From contig CM073481.1 of NCBI GenBank assembly GCA_037074505.1, positions 23,746,001 through 23,810,000 of the forward strand: a DNA stretch of 64,000 nt, written 5' to 3'. This DNA comes from Albizia julibrissin (taxonomy: Eukaryota; Streptophyta; Magnoliopsida; Fabales; Fabaceae). The notes beneath the pieces are model-generated. The model was not told where the DNA came from and made no database searches. It worked only from the letters and a program-made list of their open reading frames with translations. Position 1 is the stretch's first letter; each line of letters starts with the position of its first letter. Below, in pieces: positions 1-11,940 of this stretch. The position numbers were made by a program, and so were the translations under genes.

Positions 1-390
1 TAAATTATACACATGAAATTGTGTAGGATTAGCCTGTGTCATATTTTCTATCAAGGTACAGTTACACCGGGTACGGAGTGTTATAAGCCGGGTCTCAGGG
101 GTATTTTGGTAATTTAGCATAATTGGGCTAAATTAGCCAATGAAACGAGTCTAGAATGTTATATGGATGAGTAATTACTCATTAAATGTGTTTGGAATTC
201 TAGGACTTGATAGATGGTTGTGCTCGAGCCTAAGCGAAGACGGAGGTTTGAGAAAGGACATAAAGTCCTACATGTAGTGAACTTACCTTGCCTGCATGTA
301 TGTGATATGTATGTTATGTATTGTGTTTATGTGACTGCTTTGCCTAATTAAGTTGAGCATGCTTGACTGATTAAAATGTTGTATTTTATA
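1..390 (+). mobile_element. 5' part of an interrupted plus-strand LTR (outermost of the nest)
   Basis: This is the middle portion of a long LTR whose 5' end lies outside the window. Its last bases read ...GTATTTTATA and are followed directly by the minus-strand retrotransposon starting at 391. The other half resumes at 14669, where the sequence continues the same LTR. The uninterrupted LTR at 2340-5037 shows the same text across the join, around 4397-4440. The ORFs here are not coding. Confidence 0.8.
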
Positions 391-3300
391 TGTCAAACCC
401 CTCATTCTTTTGACATTTATCAGAGTATTAATGCGCAGTTCAATGGGCAAACAGAAATAATACAATATACTAATATAAAATTATTGATTACATTACAAAA
501 TATTCCCACAAGATTCATACAATTTACAATACTGTTCCTAGTTAAAAGTGTAACTAGTAGATAACCAATAAAAATCTTCTTCATCTTCACCGGACCTTCA
601 GCTACCAGCATTCGTTACTTTGCCTTCTGAGTCGTTTCCACTTGCAGAGATATGTTTTAAATTTATGGAAAGGGGTGAGATTCAAAAGAATCTCATTAGT
701 AACAGGCAATCAATCATATAGTATGTGAAAAATAAACATGTAATGCAGCATTTATCATGATGCAGCAATCAAAATGCCATGCACATGCTAAACAATGCTG
801 AGGAAACTAAATGATGATTTTGCCCAGGTAAAAAATGATCATTTGTTCCTGACTTGCAAAAATAACAAGGCATACAGTGATCACATAAATCTACCATTTT
901 GTAATCATCCTACACACAGTATAATTATGATTATGTCCCATCCATAAATCATGCAGAAATCCACGGGCTATGCAGCACACAGGTATGTATAGCTCCCAAC
1001 TGCCGAATTACTCAACTATAGTGTAACCACACAATGTGTGATTACATCACATGGGTAACAATACCACATAGGCTCATCTGCCAAACAAGCACATTCTCCA
1101 TGCATGCAAAACATTGTATAGAACATCGCAAAACAATGCATATTAACTTTCATATAGAATATGAGAGAAATAGTTACTACCTGGACTCCTTTCCATGACC
1201 TAGTTTCTACCGGTCCTTTAACCTTTGTCCGGCTCTGCAATTACTAAATCCTAAAATTCCTAAATCAATAGCATATGAGTTATTACTTATTTATATCTCA
1301 TCTAAAGCTCATAAGTTGGTTATCTTTACCCAATGTGACAAATTACTAAAATGTCCTTAGGGAATTTAGTCTAATTCGCCTTATTCTCGGTATAATTGTA
1401 CTTTTCCAAAATTATGACTTGGGCTATTTCTATGTAATTTTATATGTAGAACCCATTTTTGAACTCATATTAGTCAAATTCCATCCCCAATTATAGATTT
1501 ACCCTTGGCATCCCTAACTTGAGTGTTTTAGGGGCAAAATCTCAATTTCGCATTTCGGGGCTTTTCACACATCGCACCCAACATAAACCATACACAATTT
1601 TCCCTTCTAAACATCATGGAATCATCAAAAACATGAAATTCCAATTCTAACCCTAATTTCCAGCCTTAAACAAAAATTAGAAAATATTAGGAAAAATATA
1701 ATTTTCATGATTCCAACTCCTAGAACATCTTGTTCATGCATGTATTCTTTTGTTTAACCATTAATTCTCAAATTTAACATAATCAATAAAAATTTGGGCA
1801 GCATTTCCTCTTAGAAAATGGACATCCCAATTACAAAAATTTCCAAAAATAACCGAATATCCAGCCAAACAACAACCACTACTTAATTTTCAACAAGAAT
1901 TTCAGGGTTTCAATAACTTACCTTGCTTCTTCTTCTAAGGTTGTCATCCCTCTTCTCCTTTCCTTATGTTATTGGTTATTTGATGGCTATCCCAAGACGA
2001 CATAGGGATTGTGAAGAGATTCCATGAATAATTACCCAAACATCACAATATTCGACTTAAATCAAAGCTCAAGCTTACCTGAGCAAGATTCTGCAACCAG
2101 TTCTTGATTCCAACAATACCTCTTTTTAGTAGACAACACCAAAACCCTCTAATCAAAATTATAAAACCACAAAAATTTTCTCTCCTTGAGAGGAACAACA
2201 TTAGAGAAGACTTCGGAAGCTAAAAATGCCAAATCGGGAGTGAAATCGGCCCCATAACTCAAGAACTTTTACTATTCATATTTTTCTCTTTCCTCTTTCA
2301 ATTTCTTAGAATTTTTCACTACTTTTTTACCCCTTTTAGTGAAATATCCTAAATTTTAGGACAAGAGGCTAGAGATTAAGGCTATATTAAGGAGACTTCT
2401 AGACCCTAATTTATCAAATGTCCTAGTTGACATAGTATTATTTTCTAAAATTCCTTTATATTCTTGAATATTAAAGGGAGTAATATGGTCAATTAAAGAG
2501 ATTGGGAGTGACAAAACAAAGCAATTAGAAGTCACACACAATATAATAAAGTGGAACACAAAATAATGTTGCTACCGGTAAAATTTCAGGTGTGGCAGTG
2601 GTGATTGTGTAACATTTTTCAATAAGTAAATGATGTTGAAAAGTTATGAAAATTTCTAGAGTGAAAGTAGACTTATCAAGATTTAATTTGATAGGTAATA
2701 GAAGTCATTTGGATCTATACACAAAGAGAAATGAATTTTCAAAATTAGCCCCATGAAACTGGCTATGGCAGCGTCCAAATATTAAAATTCTGGGAAGAAT
2801 TAAATTTCAATTAGCCAAAGGTTTTATTTTTCCTTTAAAAAAATACTTGATAAGGGTCTCATATCCTTTAGAATCACCCTAATTAGATATCTACACAATT
2901 AGATATGAATTTTCAAAGTTTGATGAAAATTCTGCCAAGTTTACCATTATTTGCGAAAATGGGATATTTGGACCAATGGAGGGGTGACACTTGGCAAACT
3001 GAATTGGTTAATTCATTTAACCATTATCATTATCTTATTCCCCATTTCAAACATGAAAAAAATCAAAAAGAAGAGAGAGAAAGGAGCTGGAGGAAAATGG
3101 AGGAGGAAGAGAGAGAAACTTCAAGTTACTGAAACACTGCTGAATCGGCGTCTTCTCTCAAAATTCCCCTTACAAATCTTCTTCTACTCATCGCAAGCTT
3201 CATTTCTATAGTTTTGGATTCTCTTTTAGAGGTAGTTGGCACCGTCTCACTGGCCAGAGTGTTGCCGGAATTACGAACCGTGTATGGAAACATGTAGAGG

Positions 3301-5702
3301 TAAGCGTAAGCTTCCTTTTGAACCGATTGGTTTGTTGTTTGAATGAGTATAAAGGAAGTTGGTTACTGTTCATTTTTCAACCAAGGGCTGTTTTTAGAGG
3401 TTTAATTATGTGTTTATGGTGAGATTATGATTTATGATGATATTGGACCAAGTTGTTTGGCAAAATTCTGTTTTGGTGAATTGTTGTAGAAAACTCTAGT
3501 TTTTTTGTTTGAATAGAACCTGATGAAGGAATGGGGAATTTTCCAAGTTTGAGGTTTCCAATGGATTCCTTAGGAAAAATTATGTAGGTATACAAGTGTT
3601 CATGATTTTTGGATGCTTATTTATGGATTTGGAAGTTTTAGAAGTTAAAGAGTAAGTGTTGTGAAATTTGTCTTCTGAGGCAGTGTCATTGTGACATGTT
3701 TTTAAGTGGTTAAATGTTATACAATGTCCATGAAAATTTCCATTCTAAAAGTAAAGACATAGACTTTTAATTTGATAGGTCGTAATGGTTAATTGGACAA
3801 GTATTCTTCAAAGTTTTGTCATATTAAACTGGGTAATTCTTGAGTAGTGTCCAGTTAAATGGAATTTTGTACTTATGGGAGGTTTTTTAGATTATGGCTA
3901 TATTTTTCTCTAAAATTATACTTAAAGAGGGTTCCATAGAACTTTGAAGCACCTCATTTCAATTTTTTTATTACAAGTTTGGCTAAGAATCAAGACAATG
4001 AAATTCTAAACAGTGAGATTCTTGGCTGCGGCCAAAATGTTTCTGACCTAATTTTGGCCACTGCCAAAACCTCCAAATTCTAGGATTTCATGTTTTTTTA
4101 GGGAAATTGACTTATTTAGCCCTCCCTAACTTCTTGGGCCTTAATATACACTTCTAATGACTCACAATCATGGCTCTAATGATGTGATTGGATATTTAGG
4201 GCCATGGAGAAGTCAAGAAAGAAATGGAATAGAAGAATTCCCAAAAAGCTTCAATGGTTGGAAGAAGAGAAAACAAAAGGAAGGACTATGGTCCACCAGG
4301 TAGTGAACTTACCTTGCTTGCATGTATGTGATATGTATGTTTTTGCATTGATTAATATGATTACTTTGCCTATTTTTGTTGAGCATAGTTGATTGATTGA
4401 AGATCTATTATATTATACAATGACCATATGTATATCATAACATTGAGCATGTAAATATGTCATTATATTGGCATGAAGTTTTGTAGGCAAGCATGTCATG
4501 CCTTCATATATATCATGCATGCATAGTGGTATTGTTTACTACTAAAATTCTCTCGAATCTCACTCCTCCTAACAAACCATTTTAAACAGGTGAATGATGT
4601 ATGGAAAGATGCACGGAGGAGATATGAAGGTGAAGTGGAGGGCATAATGCAAGGCACTATCTTTTGTATTAATGTAAATACTTTGGTTATTGTATTTTAT
4701 GAGAAGTTATACATTTGATGTATATGTACATGATGAATAAACGTAGTTTAAGCAAAGAATCACTCTAGTTTAATTAAAAGAAAAATGCTTACTTGTACTC
4801 TGATATATTGAAATTAAGAGCCAATGAGTCATTAGTGACGTAGTGAGGTTTGTGGAATGATAGAAAAGTTTTCTACCCTTTGAAAAACCCTCTCATCCTA
4901 ATTTCAAATCCTGAGTTGAGAGTGAGAATTTGTGAAATATTTCAAAAGTTGGGTAGTCCGGGTTTAAATCCTAGTTCCACAATGGATTTCACTACTCTTT
5001 TATACTCATCTGAGTCTATTGGAAATAAGGTATCACATTTAAGCCCTTTGACATTTTTAAAGAGTTCATAACGGTAAAATGGTTATTTTTCCATATTTAC
5101 CCAGGTATACGACTCACATTGTGCCACATGTCATCAAGTTACATCCTAAGATGTCATGTGTCCCTTCTAATATACTTTATATCTTCCTTTTTAGGTGTCC
5201 TAGGCGTCACCTTTATTAGGGGAAGGAAGTCCCTGATATTTTCCCATGACTCCCAGAGTCGGTGTTTAGGATAGTCAGACACGTGTCATAACCAGAGGTT
5301 GGCAGGTACCGTGAGGTGTCCTACTAACTCAATGTCTTTAATTATGACATTCTGAGGTGTCCTGTTGACTCAGCATCTTTAATTATGACAAGGTCACACG
5401 ACGGCTTCTCATTGGTCTATCAAAAAGCTACTTTTCAAAAGTAACATGCTGACTCAGCACCTGTAATTATGTTAGGATTACACGGCAGCTTTTCATTGGT
5501 CCGTCAAAAGTTACTTCATGTCATCATTGCTTACTTTATTAAAGCTACTTTAACTTTATCGATGTTTAACCAAGATTCTACTTAGGACTGCGACACGCAT
5601 ATTAAGGTCCACCAAATGACACCAAGAATTCATCATTTTTATCCCTTTGAATATAATTAAATATTCAAGGAATTTTGGTGTTTAAAATTTTAGGATATTA
5701 TA
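391..5702 (-). repeat. 3' LTR of the minus-strand retrotransposon (interrupted 2340-5037)
   Basis: Aligns by eye with 8109-14663 over its whole length once nested elements are ignored: near-identical text at 391-960 and 8109-8678, 960-2339 and 12590-13996, 5043-5702 and 13997-14663. On the minus strand it starts TATAATATCC where the 5' LTR has TGTAATATCC, one mutation in the terminal dinucleotide. It contains a purine-rich leader ending in a splice donor (minus, 1920-1921) and the hairpin at 676-695. Confidence 0.85.
2340..5037 (+). mobile_element. Solo LTR nested in the 3' LTR
   Basis: It starts TGAAATATCCTAAATTTT and ends AAGGTATCACA. The flanks are TTTAG (2335-2339) and TTTAA (5038-5042); the uninterrupted sister LTR reads TTTAGGCCC at this spot, so this is a 5-bp target duplication with one later change. 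Landmarks in order are: a block with the motif ATTTGATAGG (about 2680), a GA-rich leader (about 3055-3120), a splice donor (3300), a second ATTTGATAGG block (about 3765), a hairpin (4543-4562, one arm mutated), and a B-box-like GGTTTAAATCC (4961-4971). Overlapping short ORFs at 2905-3211 lie in the GA-rich leader and are not genes. Confidence 0.85.
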
Positions 5703-5772
5703 GTTCTTCCCTGTCAATAAAATTTCGTCCTCGAAATTTTGAACATTGCATGAACTCATGTATGTTTTGGGG

Positions 5773-5863
5773 ACTTACTTTCTAATGCATCTGCAATTAC
5801 ATTAACACTTCCTGGATAGTATTTAACTTCCAGGTTAAAGTCATTAGGCAACTCTATCCATCA
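5773..5863 (-). pseudogene. Ty3/gypsy RNase H C-terminal fragment
   Basis: The minus strand reads without a stop for about 30 codons: W-I-E-L-P, then Y-Y-P-G-S-V-N-V-I-A-D-A-L-E-S-K-S. This matches the end of the gypsy RNase H domain, usually WxxxLxxYDxxIxYHPGKxNxVADALSRKS. The R of ALSRK is changed to E and the upstream catalytic part is absent. It is a pol relic and the best evidence that the host element belongs to Ty3/gypsy. Confidence 0.75.
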
Positions 5864-7227
5864 ATGCTATCTCATGTTCACCCTTTACGATCACACAATT
5901 ATTTCAAACTCTAGTGGTTATAATACAACTCCACGGTACTCCGTAGAAACAATATCTTCAAATTTTCATCGTACACAAACAGCTGTTACTATCTCAATAT
6001 TCATATGTAGGATATTTTAGTTTGTGAGGCTCCAGCTGAAGAGAGGTTCATACCATAATGTCATTTTGCTGCATCAGGATACATTCTAACTTTTTCTTAT
6101 TCACATTAACACAGACCACATAGGTCAGCTATATTTTAAGATCACATAGGTCATTTACAAGTCGAGACTGCTTGAGTCAACATCATTTCAATTACAAATC
6201 GAGACCTCTCAGGTCAAAATCATTTATACCATCATCAATTCCTCTCACAGCCTTATGGAGCTCCTCTTACCACTATTATCCTATATAGAACATTGAATCA
6301 TCATGCCAGTCTCATCGTAGGCAAAACAATGCTGGAGAAACACATCTCATTCATAATAATCATCAAAACCCGAAAAACTACCATTTCTTAGCCTTTTCTA
6401 GTTTGGTATTACTTCTACTTTATTGGGATCCAATAGGTCCCATTCTATGGGACTACATAGCTTAGAAACTTAATTTCAAAGTTCATACTTGCTTAGTTGG
6501 CATAGAGTTGTTTATTTCTCAATGTGCTCAGTGTTGTATTCAAATACTTTTTGTGATTTACCTTGCTTAACAATCGCACAAATTATCATTAATTCTGATT
6601 TATATAACAAAGCCTAATTGATCAAATTCAATGTTTATAGGACATATAGTCATTTACAATATTTTTCTAGTCTCATAGCCTATTTTATTTCAGTTTTCTA
6701 GCTGCTTCATAATACTGCCCATAACTTTCAAGCTTTACTTTCCTAATTTTGCAAAGAGTACCAAAACTCCTCATCATCCATAGGTGTATTAAATGTCAAT
6801 GCTAAATTGAGATGAGGCCTAAACACAAGCCTTGGCTGCCCTCGCTTACTTAAGGTTCGCAGTCAACTAGGACTTGTGGGTTATGGTCCCACCTCACTTC
6901 CACTATACCACTCTAATCATGTTTCCATTATATATTGCTCCATTAACTTGCCTATTGTCTACTTTATTGGGTCAGATCTAGCTCCCTGACCTTACCTCGT
7001 ATCTTTACCTCTTTGTCTTACTATCTCTATGTCTCCCTAGAGAAAAATTCCACATGTTCCCAAGGGCATTTTTATCTTTTCATAAAGTTTGAACACACAA
7101 TTACTTACTTAGTGACATACAACAGACCATTACAATAGTTTGGGAACAACTTTTAAGTATTACACTGCTTATAGGTGACCTTACAACATGTTTCCACTCC
7201 TTTACATCCCATGACTTAACATTTCAT

Positions 7228-7320
7228 CAACTTCCCAGGGGGTCACCCATCCTTCCATTTCCTTGGGCTAAGCACGCTTAACTTTCATGTACTGAAGCAA
7301 AAAATGCTGGTACCGACTTC
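7228..7320 (-). repeat. 5S rRNA-derived segment inside the retrotransposon
   Basis: The minus strand carries the most conserved parts of plant 5S rRNA in order: a short TACCAGCA block (about 7305-7313), AGTTAAGCGTGCTTAG (about 7267-7282), then GGATGGGTGACCCCCTGGGAAGT (7230-7253). The spacing between the last two blocks is 17 nt, as in normal 5S; the stretch between the first two is about 9 nt shorter than normal. These blocks cover the 5S internal pol III promoter. It is not a functional 5S gene. Cassandra TRIM elements carry 5S sequence in their LTRs, but this copy is in the internal region of an unrelated long-LTR element. Confidence 0.75.
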
Positions 7321-8092
7321 AACCACTTTCGAGTATCGGTACCCCTGGACTGCCCATAACTTGATTAGTCTGGTCAACCATCTCCAGGCGTCTAAATATT
7401 ATGTACAAATCAAATATCAGTATTGGTACATTAGTTCATTATACACTTGATCATATGCTCTACTATCTCTATAACATTATTACATGCACTCGACTTAATA
7501 TGGTCATTTCTTCTTTGTGCCAAGAATGTGGTGCTGAAGAAGAACCTCCATGTCGTATGGATCCGATCTTCACCTGGAAGGTCAATGCTGTATAGTCTTT
7601 GCTCCTGATGTAATGTGCTGATATCATGTATTTACTGTACATACTGGGAGGTCGAAGTATCCTAAACAAGAAGAGCCTATATAAACATAATCCTAATGCA
7701 TCATCTTAACTCTTGATATGTCTACAGATCATATCCTATGTATATGGGTTCTACTCCAGAGCCAATAACCTAGTATGGATCTGATTCCATTCCTATGGAT
7801 AGCGGTTGGTTCACATCATCAACAGATGACTTTGACTGTCGATCCCAGTCTGGACTAGAGCCTTTATTCTAACCTTTACTGTGACTATCTCCTTATAGCC
7901 CACAACTTCCTGAAGCCGCTTGCCACTTTATATTCATCCTGACTATCTTTTAGATATCCTCAAATTTTTTTTAGATAAATTTTCACCAATAATGGTGATT
8001 TGTTCTTTCGTCACATTATTCCATCCATCTTTCTCATTATAATGTAATCAAGATCATATCAGTATATTATTCTGTCATTACCAGAACCACAT

Positions 8093-8104
8093 GCTCTGAT
8101 ACCA
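8093..8104 (-). promoter_or_regulatory. Primer binding site complementary to initiator tRNA-Met
   Basis: On the minus strand, four bases after the 5' LTR end (8109), the sequence reads TGGTATCAGAGC. This is the standard plant PBS matching the 3' end of initiator tRNA-Met. Its position fixes the polarity of the element as minus and identifies 8109-14663 as the 5' LTR. Confidence 0.9.
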
Positions 8105-9685
8105 AAAATGTCAAACCCCTCATTATTTTGACATTTATCAGAGTATTAATGCGAAGTTCAATGGGCAAACAAAAATAATACAATATACTAATATAAAATT
8201 ATTGATCACATTACAAAATATTCCCACAGGGTTTATACAATTTACAATATTGTTCCTAGTTACAAGTACAACTAGTAGATAACCAACAGAAATATTCTTC
8301 ATCTTCATCAAACCTTTAGCTACCAACATTCGTTACTTTGCCCTCTGAGCTATTTCCACTTGCTGAGATATGTTTTAAATTTATGGAAAGAGGTGAGATT
8401 CAAAAGAATCCCAGTAGTAACAGGAAATCAATCATATAGTATGTGAAAAATAAACATGCAATGCAGCATTTATCATGATGCAACAATCAAAATGCCATAC
8501 ACATGCCAAACAATGCTCAGGAAACCAAACGATGATTTTTCCTGGGTAAAAAATAATCATTTGTTCCTGAGTTACACAAATAACAAAGCATACAGTGATC
8601 ATATAAATCTACCAGTTTGTAATCATCATGCACACAGCATAATTATGATTACGTCCTATCCACCAATCATGTAGAAATTGTAATACCCTGAATTTTGGGA
8701 CAAAAGGCTTGAGATTAAGTCTATATTAAAGGGAGTGCTAAACCCCTATTTGGTAAATGTCATAGTGAGACATATTATTATTTCCCAAAATTTCATTATA
8801 TCTTGGGATATTAAAAGAAACTATATTGGTAAGCTAAAGAGCTCAGAGAATAACAAAATAAAGCAATTAGAAGTCATACACAATATAGTAAAGTGGAACA
8901 CAAAGTAATTTTACCATCGGTGAAATTCTCAATGTGGCAGTGGTGGTTGTGTGGCATATTTCAAGGGGAAAATGATGTCCACAAATTATGAAACTTTCAA
9001 GAATGAAATTAGACTTATCACGCTTTAATTTGATAGGTCATATAAGTCATTTGGAGTTGTACATAAAGAGAAATGAATTTTTGAAATTATCCCAGTGAAA
9101 TTAACTATTTTCTGGGGCAGCATCCAAAGATTTAAATTCTGGGATAAGTGAGATTCCAATTGGCTAAAGGTTATATTTTTCCTTTAAACTAGACTGAACA
9201 AGGGTTATATAGCCTTTAGAGTTAACCCAATTGGATATTTGTACAATTAGATATGAATTTTTAACGTTTAATGAAAATTCTGCCAGATTGGATATTATGT
9301 ACGAAAATTTGATTTTTGGACCAATCATGCTTGACATGTGACAAAATGTGATGGTTAATTTTTGTAACCATTAATTCATAATCTTCCTCACCATTTTCAC
9401 TCAGAAAAGTAGATGGAGAGAGGAAAAAAATTTGAATGAAAATGGAGGGAGAGGAGAGAGAAATTTCAAGGCTCCGAAACACTGCCGAATCAGCGTCCTC
9501 TTTCAAAGTGCCCTTTATGAAAATTTTTCTACTCATCACGAGCTTCATTTTTATGGTTTTAGATTCTCATTTGGAGGTGATTTGAACTCTCTAACTAGCT
9601 AGAGTGGTGCTGAAATTCCGAACCGTCTACAGAAACGGGTAGAGGTAAGCGTAAGCTTCCTTTTTAACTGATTGGTTTGTCGTTT

Positions 9686-10959
9686 AGATTCTTGGTAGTT
9701 GTTGATGTTGTTATGGTTGTTTTGGCTTGATTTTTAATTTTGGAAAGCTCAAACCCTAAGGAGTTATGCTACCCAATTTTCTAATAATCATGAGGGAAAG
9801 GTGTTTAAGTGATTAAACATGGGATTACAAGTGAAAATGAAGTGATTAATGAAGTGGAATCATGAAACTTCCATTTTTCCCAAAAATTTCTAGATTTCGT
9901 CCAGCTGCTGTTTCATTTTGTTAAAGCTATATTTTGGTGTTTTTTATGATTCCATTGAGTTTAAAATGAAAAATAATGTGGGGTTCATGTAGACCGCAAA
10001 GTAAGAAAAGCACTAGAATGCGAAATGACTAAACTAGCTTTAAAACCCTAAGTTAGGGCCTACTAAGGGTAATTTCATAATTTGGGCATGATTTTGACTA
10101 ATTTAAGGTCAAAAATGGATTATAAACACAAAATTATGTAGGATTATCCTGAGTCATGATTTTTGGAATAGTAAAATATTACCGTGTACAAAGGGGCATA
10201 GATCAGTTTCCCAGGGGTATTTTTGTAATTTTACAGTTTTGAGTCAAGATAACCAAAAAAATGAGTTTAGAATGAGTTATAAATATATATAATAACTCAT
10301 TTATCCTAAATTTTATATTTTAGGATATACCGATAGCCCGAGTCGAAGACGGAGCTGGACCGATTAACAGGCAAGGAAATGGCACATTCCTGGTAGTAAC
10401 TTCTTCTTACATATATTATGTGATTCCTATTATGTTTTATATGTCATTCACTATAACATGAGCTAGTGTCTTTGACATACCAATCTTCCATGTTTTGGTC
10501 AGGGACCTAACAGGGGCGCTAAGTAGACCAAGGTGCAGACATATAGTTTGGCCTTGGGCAAGTGTACACATAGTTTCGATCATCTTACATGACATGGCAT
10601 AGCATATCTATTTTCACATTCTATATGTTTTGAAATTATGTTACTATTGAGATTCTTTGAATCTCACCCTTTCCATAAACATGTAAAGTTTCCAGCAGCA
10701 GGCAGCAGCTCGAAGGGCAAAACAGTAATTTCTGGCAACTGGAGGTTCCAGGCCAATACAAGATGAGGTGTTGGTTATATGAACATCTTTCTATTTTTTT
10801 TAAGGTCTATTATTGTTCTGTAGACCTTATGAAAAATTCTATATGTAATCAAGCAATATTGTTTCAATATATCAGTATATTTATGTTATTTCTATATGCC
10901 CACTAAGCTATGCAATTGCTACTCTAAGCAATATCAAAAATAAGACAGGGTCTTACATG
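9686..10959 (+). mobile_element. Partial LTR (3' half) embedded in the nested LTR
   Basis: It separates two segments that are contiguous in the related LTR at 2340-5037 (3314-3340 and about 3555). It ends at AGACAGGGTCTTACA, a canonical LTR end. It contains LTR landmarks of its own: a block around 9970-10100 resembling 48215-48310, the hairpin TGAGATTC-TTT-GAATCTCA at 10648-10666, and an AT-rich tail near 10840-10880. I could not find a 5' terminus or target duplication, so it could be a truncated insertion or the result of recombination between LTRs. Confidence 0.55.
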
Positions 10960-11289
10960 TGACGTGGTGATGTACTTGGAATTTGATGATTTTGATGCTT
11001 CCATTGGCTTTAGGAGGAAAAATTGTGTAGGTATGAAAGTGTTCATGAATTTTGGATACTTGTATATGAATTTGGAAGTTTTAGGTGCACGTTGTGAAAT
11101 CTATCTTCTAGAAGTAGTGTCTTTGTGATGTGTTTTGAGTAGTTTAATGTTGTCCAATGACAATAAAACTTCTCAAACTTAAAGTAGAGACATAGACCTT
11201 TAATTTGATAGGTCATAATGATTAATTGGACAAGTATGCTAGGAGTTATGATTTTTCAAACACTAATCATGTGAATCTGGGAACTTCTG

Positions 11290-11940
11290 GAGCAGTGTTT
11301 AAACGAATTGAACTCTGTAATTATGTGAGTGCATTTAGCTTATAGGCGTATTTTTTCCTTAAATTATAATTAATAAGGTTCAAGTAGGACTTATAATGAC
11401 CTCAATTGGATTTTTTTTGGATTTAGAAATGAATTTATGAACTTGTGCCTGTTTCTCGAATTTAATCTAGATAGGTAGAGTTTGGAAAACTTTTGGGAAT
11501 GTTGTGGCTATGATAGCTAGAATTTGATATTTTTATGTAAAACTAGAATGAAATAGATTTACATAAAATTTGGAGCCATTAAATTTAGAATTTTTTATAA
11601 TTAATGGTGAATTTTTAAAATTTGGCCTTGTTTCTGGAACCAAATCTAGAGCAGTGGTCTTCAACAAAATTCTGGGAATAATTTGTCTACATTAGGAAAA
11701 TCTAATTATTTTTCCTTAAATTTACATTGAAAGAGATTCATTTAGGTTTTTGAATCATTATAATTATATTTTTTTAGAATGTTTTATGATTTTTGACATT
11801 TGGACATGATTCTGAAAGCTGTCTTAGGACAGTAAAGAGTAATCATGAAATCTAAACTTGTGGGCATGGTTACTGAAAGAGTAATGATTTTACTGAAAGT
11901 AGACTTCAAGAGAGTCAAATAGAGCTTTGAGTCATGGCTC
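11290..11940 (+). repeat. Array of diverged ~175-bp units inside the LTR
   Basis: About four consecutive segments of roughly 170-185 bp repeat the same word order: AGCAGTG-like start, ATTCTGGGAA, a tract TTTTTCCTTAAATTA, then GGTTCA..TAGG..TTTGAATCA, then TGAATTTTTAAAATTTGGCC and TTTCTGG. Starts are near 11290, 11465, 11652 and 11820. A related unit also sits near the LTR 5' end (about 9108-9290). Related LTRs have fewer units (for example 3838-4010 and 47200-47385), so copy number varies. Confidence 0.6.

Larger units (their letters stand above)
5703..8108 (-). mobile_element. Internal region of the minus-strand retrotransposon
   Basis: About 2.4 kb between the LTRs. The minus-strand 5' end has a PBS; the 3' end has the tail often found after gypsy pol (TTTCGAGGACGAAATTTT, rc of about 5724-5742) only some 35 bp from an RNase H fragment. 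The integrase normally between them is missing. I found no gag, protease or reverse transcriptase reading frame; short ORFs at 7401-7669 show no family motif. A 5S rRNA-like stretch lies at 7228-7320. The rest (about 5900-7200 and 7330-8090) holds nothing I recognise. Confidence 0.75.

Noticed and set aside
2905..3211. Overlapping plus-strand ORFs of 75 and 86 codons
   Set aside because: They fall in the purine-rich leader of a solo LTR; the K/E/R-rich translation comes from the GA repeats and is not conserved in the related LTRs.
7228..7320. Functional 5S rRNA gene
   Set aside because: Only the conserved blocks remain; the stretch between the first two blocks is shortened and the 5' and 3' ends do not match.
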